Positions 60,001 through 64,000 of a stretch of 64,000 bases of DNA are shown here, piece by piece. Source of the DNA: Cladocopium goreaui (lineage: Eukaryota; Sar; Dinophyceae; Suessiales; Symbiodiniaceae). The first letter of the stretch is position 1, and each line of letters starts with the position of its first letter. The stretch covers positions 89,134 through 153,133 of the forward strand of contig CAMXCT020001429.1 of the NCBI GenBank assembly GCA_947184155.2, given 5' to 3'. The notes under the pieces were generated by a model, which was not told where the DNA came from, searched no databases, and worked only from the letters and a program-made list of their open reading frames with translations. The position numbers and the translations under genes were made by a program.

Positions 60001-61187
60001 ATCATCATGCCGTGGCGGGGGCCAATGTCATTGACAAGGAGAAGATCGACGCCGCGGCAGAGGGCGATAAGGTGATCACTGGAAAGGCCCGTCTTGAGTA
60101 TCAATGGGGTCAGCTCTCTCAAGAATGGAAAGATGCTTTTCAGGAACCCCTGATCAAAGCGGTGAAGATCTATTTTGATCATGATGCCTTGGAGGGAGTG
60201 CCAGCCGACAAGGTCATTGATCCAAAGAGGGTGCTCACGAGCAGATTCGTCCTGACCAACAAGGGTTGTTCTACCTTGGAAGAAGCCATCCTCAAGGGTA
60301 GGCTGGTGCTTGGAGGACATCGTGACCCAGATGCCGGCAAGTTCCCGACCTTGGCACCGACAGCGGCCGCTTTGGCCCACAACCTGATCAATTTCATCAG
60401 TGTGCAGATGGGATGGGTGGTCCACTATGAAGATGTGTCAAGTGCCTTCCTCCAAGGGAAACATCTTCCCCCTGAAAGGGAGGTGTATGTCCGCATCCCT
60501 AAGGGCTACCCAGACTACATTGAGAAGTTCATCGGCCAGAAGCTGGGATTGGGCATGAGAAGGGATCTCATGAAGCTGACCAAGGGTGGTTTCGGTCTCC
60601 CGGAAAGTCCAAGACTGTGGTACCTTGAATACAAGGAAACCATCTGCCACTGTGGCATGCGAGAATTGCATCTGCTGCCTGGAGTCTTTGTGGCTCATCA
60701 TCCAGACGGGACACTCAGAGCATTGGCCTGTATCCATGTGGATGATACAAGGTACTGTGGAGACCACACCAGTGAAGAGATCTGGCGCAAGGTCCACCAG
60801 TGTCTCAACTTTGGAGATGTGCGAAAATCGACAGATGGTTGGGTGAAGTTTTGCGGACGATGGGAGAGGCAAGATCCCAACACCATGGAGTTTGAGTACA
60901 GCATGGACGAATATGCCAAGGGTTTGCAGAAGCTCACAACCCTGAGCACCTACAAGCTGGACCCCAAGGAGGTGATTGACGATGAGAACAAGCTGCTCAA
61001 GGGGGAGATTGACGTGGAGGAATGCACGCACGGCAGCCAGAAGAAGATGGAGAAACCAAAGGGCATCACTTCAGAAGCCCGACTGGCAATGTCTTCAGTG
61101 TTGGGTCAACTGAATTGGATGGCTCGACAAGGTCGCTATGACATTGCCTATGGGGTCTCCCATGTGCAGCAACTCATGGGCACGTGA
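54078..61187 (+). CDS. Gag-Pol polyprotein of the Copia-like element
   Basis: Frame 0 is open throughout; ATG 54078 (MSSYYGGGW) is the first good start. Gag: YRDWKRAVKFWL region, then zinc knuckle CFVCDEPGHFAKDC (55527-55567). Protease-like VILDLGCMRNVVG has DLG (55851-55859) in place of D-T/S-G. From about 56370 to 57195 the real protein appears to be in frame 1. Frame 0 resumes with methyltransferase-like motifs: VMEIFAGHG (57282), SPRCGPW (57456), ENPWQS (57606). Integrase: HLHVVLGHP...CQIC, then D (SDSFYVWD), D (QTDGGKEY), E (QVERHG). RT: DVSSAFLQG, KGGFGLPESP, HVDD (60735-60746). It ends at TGA 61185-61187 just before RNase H, which is in frame 1. Confidence 0.85.
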   Translation: MSSYYGGGWAVYEVEVDEALEQEVPQETSHAWSHSAATWRSPSSDPWVRAGGRDRGHQAEVFEMASNASSSDSWWQGQTWSSDSWGGSSGEGRANWVYVSHSGNRGWGSSDPWHWWHRDDDRGDRGVPQGGREGGADLRERDAADHPHSVESDGDDHGKGDLPSGRVMCVHEKQDKEEEKRSMGKLSSSYPPVFKAKQGESYRDWKRAVKFWLRGEGHQLPHHLVGPRVMVQLRERAAQLVKHLEPEDVDGKNGLELIFQTLEQSPLVRQSEKHRVDWHRKRLLNLNRLPGESLESYITRAGLYRSQLEGLDQSLSMGERFFVGHLLDHAKLTRRDKAMIKTHAGDETETSITGAMMELAGELEGEAGYPIGQAEGQLGGAQGEEHLVQRNFLGMRFNKKDKQILAAELQEDDEASISLEGIPEEGPGDESLDDMENMPNDILHAEHEALALQYKARQKMAEVRKIRNFYERDGESKKSRTGKCFVCDEPGHFAKDCPKVKLAMEKGNQVLVTSTPSKGKPLDEEDEWSLLASLCKDTIQSAASERAAYMVLGPTGQGETSPNQSSQGHHTNNLPFETWWSMKELARKVILDLGCMRNVVGVEWANDVILEWKRHGRWLKVLPEEEVFRFGDGNTLKSKFRLQLESTFGGKRVLLAFSVVPGPCPPLLSKQSHTALGVQLDTEKHTLTSRRLNVKQYGLSENNAGHYTMRIDEFAQLDDMDENERQGWNMESHAEVAMFDELCEREAFGSSVDQTRINDHLASDVLGAAGQSNSVPTMWQHGSPDLSMSGDVRPRGNELCLGSDGIDGGEPQAEADGGEHSPGGRTRKGQKRAASPDGGGRDRDREAREGQRKRATEPCSSSHGSTSEGDLAFKASAAPSSEGIPGRLAPGGVGGHPSRGDQGPDDGGAPDDLQASSEGCSGDEEESGDSRADWMRGQVSLAEQRLERRLGIQHHGQHGEPDAHLSVEEVGVAASSARSGEGGIQGQGQVEEECQVAQLSPELRGGVAVGTLRVDETTPEEQRLCGPEVWGRANPQRGLMQKLKNGMQASRRIHALMAMVHRIKDKYTVMEIFAGHGILTEVATLRAGWSALAPVDLIYGQDLRNAHTRAQVMDEIRTKKLDLVTLSPRCGPWSQFQRLNPNLDQIMMDRQVDIPLWRFVREVWDEQTKNGRLVMTENPWQSEALHLDFMEARPQLHRAKVPQCAFGLRDVINEKPHQKYTALDSNDYYMCEGLMMGAVCAHEPGEHQPIEGSVFYEGRSQRRSALAARWPVELCEHILEAAEYAWEKCEKEAPRKLAEGRPPAALRYALWVEPLPTPEGELRRQLEKADWRGGQYDYVFFEGNSRQGPYKVRQALAHLHVVLGHPSADRLKRMLQISGCSQLVLKTAEGLKCQICQAVRPPGAEPKVSGQRPTRFGEKVLSDSFYVWDMDNERFSVTHLLDGLTEYHVGIVSKQPNASTTAELLQNRWCAIFGPPEIFQTDGGKEYEDVVQKIGRILDFRHEVVPAGAKWRQGQVERHGAVVKLMMMRTIAAQQVRGLEDFKMVAAACFGAKNRLCNQMGMSPLQAVTGRDVAVPTSLMNQLCGGQLKLAMNASLDQKEAPRKAERIRAAAVDSFNWIDSNEVIRKGLHSRSRPPKLEMINEGTTVYVHQPPPHRRGQPRRLQDHVSWDGPGLVVCVERQQNVPNRIWARIRGKVRSFPLEKVRLATPDKMLGSSFIVGLLDQMADEIRMGKLRVEEQKALPAGAPARARGHARIVEEEEDSDADMQQRLDRAAPEMQDEARARQVRRLELLNDVPEQLRSSLSSASSGPALVRPLQAEERNGMLMEDEDDLMEESAQPPMEPSRLRFEAKKKMFEELSKTKTRPSRLTEAELRSTASRASQNVKQIRKIIQKSRQTPALQRARRERIERQEAESVAFWNEACADACEKGVFEVSWQEACEEWAQDEAFWKQPEPCLWAQTEVEEKIKEQQRDHHHAVAGANVIDKEKIDAAAEGDKVITGKARLEYQWGQLSQEWKDAFQEPLIKAVKIYFDHDALEGVPADKVIDPKRVLTSRFVLTNKGCSTLEEAILKGRLVLGGHRDPDAGKFPTLAPTAAALAHNLINFISVQMGWVVHYEDVSSAFLQGKHLPPEREVYVRIPKGYPDYIEKFIGQKLGLGMRRDLMKLTKGGFGLPESPRLWYLEYKETICHCGMRELHLLPGVFVAHHPDGTLRALACIHVDDTRYCGDHTSEEIWRKVHQCLNFGDVRKSTDGWVKFCGRWERQDPNTMEFEYSMDEYAKGLQKLTTLSTYKLDPKEVIDDENKLLKGEIDVEECTHGSQKKMEKPKGITSEARLAMSSVLGQLNWMARQGRYDIAYGVSHVQQLMGT
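56365..57195 (+). CDS. frame-1 segment of the Copia-like element with second zinc knuckle
   Basis: Frame 1 reads SVPPGSPTPCRLCGNMGHR and SQCP, a complete CCHC knuckle (56401-56442), then Lys/Glu-rich helical sequence (LEDLPPVELEDIPVEEIKG; LTMEELQMIYKRRQKG) and a Trp-rich end, stopping at TGA 57193-57195. Frame 0 over the same stretch is Gly/Ser/Arg-rich and low-complexity, so frame 1 is probably the coding one. Its stop overlaps an ATG in frame 0 (tgatg, 57193-57197), from which the methyltransferase-integrase-RT part could be reinitiated. Alternatively, two indels of opposite sign have accumulated in this copy. Confidence 0.6.
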   Translation, partial: RMSSVPPGSPTPCRLCGNMGHRTSQCPEMSDPEETSSVWEVTALTEENLKQKQMEESIHLEAGREKGRKEPPRRMEVDGTETEKHVKGKGKGPQSRAAAAMAPPPKAISLSKPAPRQAARGSLEDLPPVELEDIPVEEIKGLTMEELQMIYKRRQKGAAAMKKKAETAALTGCGAKYPSLSNVWSDDLAFNIMASMGSRMRTYLWKKLVWQLRVREAVREESKGKAKWKRNVKWLNYLLSYEVASLWGHFGSMRQRLRSSDFVGPRYGDEPIPNED

Positions 61188-61908
61188 GCCCACAGAAGCA
61201 ATGGATTTCTTGAACAAGGTGATCTACAGGGCTCGCCAACCGATGGTGCAGGTTGTGAAGAAGCTGAAGAACTGGAAGGACCTTGTGGTCATTTCGGCCA
61301 GCGATGCAGCTTATGGAGCTCAACCTGGTGGTTACAGCCAGGGTGGATTGCTGGTTGCCTTGGCTGAACCTGAGATCTTAGAGGGCGAAGCGCAGCTGGT
61401 GGTCTTGGAAGCAGCCAGCATGAAGATCCAGAGGGTGGTCCGATGCAGCATGAGCGCAGAAGTTTCAATGGCAGCCACCGCCTTTGAGCATGGTGATTTC
61501 GTCCGAGCAGCCCTGAGCGAGATGGTTCATGGCCAGTTCGTCTTGAAGGAGTGGAAATTGTGGGCCAACCAATGGAGGCACTTCCTGGTTATCGACGCCA
61601 AGACTGGCTTCGATGTGCTCACAAGTGAAGCCCAGACGAGTGACAGAAAGATCCAAATCGATCTGGCGGTCCTGAAGCAGGCGCTCTTGGAGGACCGAAG
61701 CAATGCCTTTGCGCGCTGGGTGCCTGGACATCATATGGTGTCGGATGGCTTGACCAAATGGTTTGGCAACAAGGCGCTTCAGAAGGCCCTGATGGAAGGA
61801 AGATGGTCCTTAAAGGACACAGATGAAGCCCAAGGTCTAAGACAGACCGCGGCGGAACAGCGAAAGCGTTTCAAAACCCATCGCACCGACAGAGGGGGGG
61901 ATGTGTGA
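61138..61908 (+). CDS. RNase H and C-terminal end of Copia-like Pol, shifted frame
   Basis: The frame is open from 61138 in frame 1, overlapping the end of the RT frame by 50 bp. Coding-like sequence starts near 61180 (REPTEAMDFLNKVIYRARQ). RNase H residues: ISASDAAYGA (Asp), SMSAEVSMA (Glu), VIDAKTGFD (Asp), PGHHMVSDGLTKW (Asp). A one-base shift near 61175 would rejoin it to RT. It ends at TGA 61906-61908, which is already inside the 3' LTR, after the polypurine tract 61891-61901. Either a mutation or programmed frameshifting explains the break; I favour a mutation. Confidence 0.75.
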   Translation: MTLPMGSPMCSNSWAREPTEAMDFLNKVIYRARQPMVQVVKKLKNWKDLVVISASDAAYGAQPGGYSQGGLLVALAEPEILEGEAQLVVLEAASMKIQRVVRCSMSAEVSMAATAFEHGDFVRAALSEMVHGQFVLKEWKLWANQWRHFLVIDAKTGFDVLTSEAQTSDRKIQIDLAVLKQALLEDRSNAFARWVPGHHMVSDGLTKWFGNKALQKALMEGRWSLKDTDEAQGLRQTAAEQRKRFKTHRTDRGGDV

Positions 61909-62055
61909 AAACAATGTAAATACATACCCTGGTCGGTGGATGGGAGGCACAGAGCCGCTGGGACGTCTAGCCTTTTTTGGCTTCAGCGATGGTATCCCCG
62001 GGTAAGTAAAAAGGGTGCGGGGGCACATTTCATGGACGTCCGCTGTCTTTAACTG
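61891..62055 (+). repeat. polypurine tract and 3' LTR
   Basis: agaggggggga (61891-61901) directly precedes the LTR (61904-62055), as needed for plus-strand priming. Confidence 0.85.
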
Positions 62056-63182
62056 TTATGTATGTTATGTATGTTATGTATGTTATGTATGTTATGTATG
62101 TTTTGTATGTTATGTATGTTATGTATGTTATGTATGTTAAGTATGTAATGTATGTAATGTATGTAATGTATGTAATGTATGTAATGTATGTAATGTATGT
62201 AATGTATGTAATGTATGTAATGTATGTAATGTATGTAATGTAGGTAATGTATGTATTGTAGGTAATGTATGTAATGTATGTAATGTATGTAATGTATGTA
62301 ATGTATGTAATGTATGTAATGTATGTAATGTATGTAATGTATGTAATGTATGTAATGTATGTAATGTATGTAATGTATGTAATGTATGTAATGTATGTTA
62401 TGTTATGTATGTTATGTTATGTATGTTATGTTATGTATGTTATGTTATGTATGTTATGTTATGTATGTTATGTATGTTATGTATGTTATGTATGTTATGT
62501 ATGTTATGTATGTTATGTATGTTATGTATGTTATGTATGTAATGTATGTAATGTATGTAATGTATGTAATGTATGTAATGTATGTAATGTATGTAATGTA
62601 TGTAAGGTATGTAAGGTATGTAAGGTATGTAAGGTATGTAAGGTATGTAAGGTATGTAAGGTATGTAAGGTATGTAATGTATGTAATGCATGTAATGTAT
62701 GTAATGTATGTAATGTATGTAATGTATGTAATGTATGTAATGTATGTAATGTATGTAATGTATGTAATGTATGTAATGTATGTAATGTATGTAATGTATT
62801 TAATGTATGTAATGTATGTAATGTATGTAATGTATGTAATGTATGTAATGTATGTAATGTATGTAATGTATGTAATGTATGTAATGTATGTAATGTATGT
62901 AATGTATGTAATGTATGTAATGTATGTAATGTATGTAATGCATGTATGGATGTAATGTATGTAATGTATGTAATGTATGTAATGTATGTAATGTATGTAA
63001 TGTATGTAATGTATGTAATGTATGTAATGTATGTAATGTATGTAATGTATGTAATGTATGTAATGTATGTAATGTATGTAATGTAATGTAATGTAATGTA
63101 ATGTAATGTAATGTAATGTAATGTAATGTTATGTATGTATGTATGTATGTATGTATGTATGTATGTATGTATGTATGTATGT
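62056..63182. repeat. 9-bp satellite, ATGTATGTT / ATGTAATGT family
   Basis: About 1.1 kb of 9-bp units in blocks of one variant: ttatgtatg, then taatgtatg, then ttatgttatgtatg, then taaggtatg (eight in a row, about 62600-62675), then taatgtatg again, ending in (atgta)n and (atgt)n. It starts exactly where the 3' LTR ends. The frames encoding (MYV)n or (THI)n are artefacts. Confidence 0.95.
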
Positions 63183-63189
63183 GCACACA

Positions 63190-63844
63190 TTGTACTGGGG
63201 AATATCACAATCCATCCACAGGGAATCCCATCCTAAAGCAACCACTGTTTATCAAGCGAAGTCCTGATGAAAGGCCCAAGTCCCCACTAGTTACGGATGC
63301 CGTGGCTGGCCACGGTTGCCTTGACTCGAAAAGACTGGTGATTTTGGGTGCTACTCAGATTAAGACTGGTGATTTAGCCATAGATTTTGGATGTGGATGT
63401 GTTTTGGGTCCTAGGTTTTGCTCATTTTTGAGGGCTGAGATCACTGAGATGTAGGTATGATAAAGGTTGACGGCAGTGTATCAGCCGTGTGCAGGTCTGA
63501 CAGCGCATTTCGTAGACCACTTTGATGATGTCTACAGATTAGCTTTCGAGGAAGGGCATTTGGATGGGCAACTGATGGCAAAAGACCAGGGTGCCGGCTA
63601 AACAAGTACCCAAAAGGGGGATCTTTTAATTTTTAAAGGATATGATATAACATTTCAAGATTCAATAGATGGTTTGACGGAAATGAAAGGTGGGTACGAA
63701 TTTCCATTTTGGGACGCCTCCACATGCAGCGAAGAGCTGACGTGGGCATGCTTCAAACGTCAAGGTCCTAGAGCTGAAGATGTCCTTTTTCTAGCCGTAA
63801 GACCAGACCCATTGCTAGTGGGTATCTCCGTTTTGTCCGGGTGA
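63190..63844 (+). pseudogene. broken coding frame, unrecognised
   Basis: Frame 2 reads protein-like sequence through four stops: NPILKQPLFIKRSPDERPK and KTGDLAIDFGCG to TAG 63452; TAHFVDHFDDVYRLAFEEGH to TAA 63599; then KGDLLIFKGYDITFQDSID and EFPFWDASTCSEELTWACF to TGA 63842. The stops cluster at two points (63452-63463 and 63599-63601). Since the frame is never lost, either two stop-bearing insertions or nonsense mutations in a decaying gene explain it. It could be further exons of the C2 gene or a fragment of a mobile element. No family was recognised. Confidence 0.35.
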
Positions 63845-64000
63845 AACCCATGTCTTAGATGATTATTAGATGATTAGACAATATTAGATATCCATGCTGG
63901 TTGGCCAAACTCATCACAGGTTTGTTGGGCAAATGATAAATTCACCGGTGGTTAAGCCGTCATTTTATGTGGTGAATCTTGGTGGTTAAGCCATCATTTT
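63845..64000. other. window end; short direct repeat
   Basis: ggtggttaagcc(g/a)tcatttt occurs at 63947-63966 and 63981-64000; the window edge cuts a possible array. attagatgatt-like units lie near 63860. Confidence 0.6.

Larger units (their letters stand above)
53822..62055 (+). mobile_element. Copia-like LTR retrotransposon
   Basis: Short LTRs (53822-53973 and 61904-62055, 152 bp each, two differences noticed) flank gag-pol. The domain order is Gag with zinc knuckle, protease, methyltransferase-like, integrase, RT, RNase H; integrase before RT is the Copia order. A polypurine tract precedes the 3' LTR. No target duplication is evident; the right flank is satellite DNA. It lies just downstream of the C2 exons, possibly in an intron of that gene. 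Confidence 0.88.

Noticed and set aside
62058-63208. Long frames encoding (MYV)n, (NVC)n and (HTL)n
   Set aside because: Pure consequence of the 9-bp satellite; all frames are open.

Overview
The window looks like nuclear DNA of a dinoflagellate, most like a symbiodiniacean. Host genes are spread over many short exons on the + strand. Their introns use GC and GA donors as well as GT, and most acceptors read AG|G, which is the dinoflagellate pattern. One gene product starts with a signal peptide followed by an Arg/Ser-rich stretch, as expected for import into a peridinin-type plastid. Micro- and minisatellites and large retroelements fill the rest. No tRNA, rRNA or CRISPR array was recognised.

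Layout. 1-6.2 kb: remains of a retroelement with one long reverse transcriptase frame (YVDN box) and decayed frames downstream, one encoding a SANT/Myb-like domain. 7.3-9.5 kb: a METTL22-like methyltransferase gene. 10.2-12.6 and 18.0-19.2 kb: strings of phase-compatible exons of unrecognised protein(s), separated by a 1.4 kb AT-rich satellite, a ~90 bp tandem repeat and paired tetranucleotide repeats. 20.9-23.6 kb: Tudor plus multiple S1 domains, probably plastid-targeted. 24.7-27.8 kb: a further phase-consistent multi-exon gene, perhaps its continuation.

28.7-51.7 kb is the most striking part. A composite dispersed repeat containing a minisatellite was entered by a DIRS-like tyrosine-recombinase retrotransposon with split direct repeats (A1 ... 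B1-A2-B2). Its polymerase gene was then entered by a second, different 8.03 kb DIRS-like element, also with A1 ... B1-A2-B2. Removing the inner element restores the outer reading frame exactly. The outer element encodes a zinc-binding protein, a tyrosine recombinase fused to a phosphatase-like domain, Gag, and a methyltransferase-DUF4326-RT-RNase H polyprotein. The inner one encodes recombinase, Gag and RT-RNase H. In each, Gag and Pol are in one frame separated by a single TGA followed by CGG (outer) or CTA (inner), the two contexts known for efficient stop-codon readthrough. Their untranslated stretches hold chains of small hairpins with changing stems and similar loops.

49.1-53.4 kb: a foldback repeat, MITE-like elements, and exons of a C2-domain gene using GC, GT and GA donors. 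53.8-62.05 kb: a Copia-like LTR retrotransposon with ~150 bp LTRs, a methyltransferase-like domain between protease and integrase, an ~830 bp stretch open in two frames, and RNase H out of frame. 62.06-63.2 kb: a 1.1 kb ATGTAATGT-type satellite starting where the 3' LTR ends. The window closes with a broken coding frame of unknown identity.

All calls come from reading the sequence; no database search was run.
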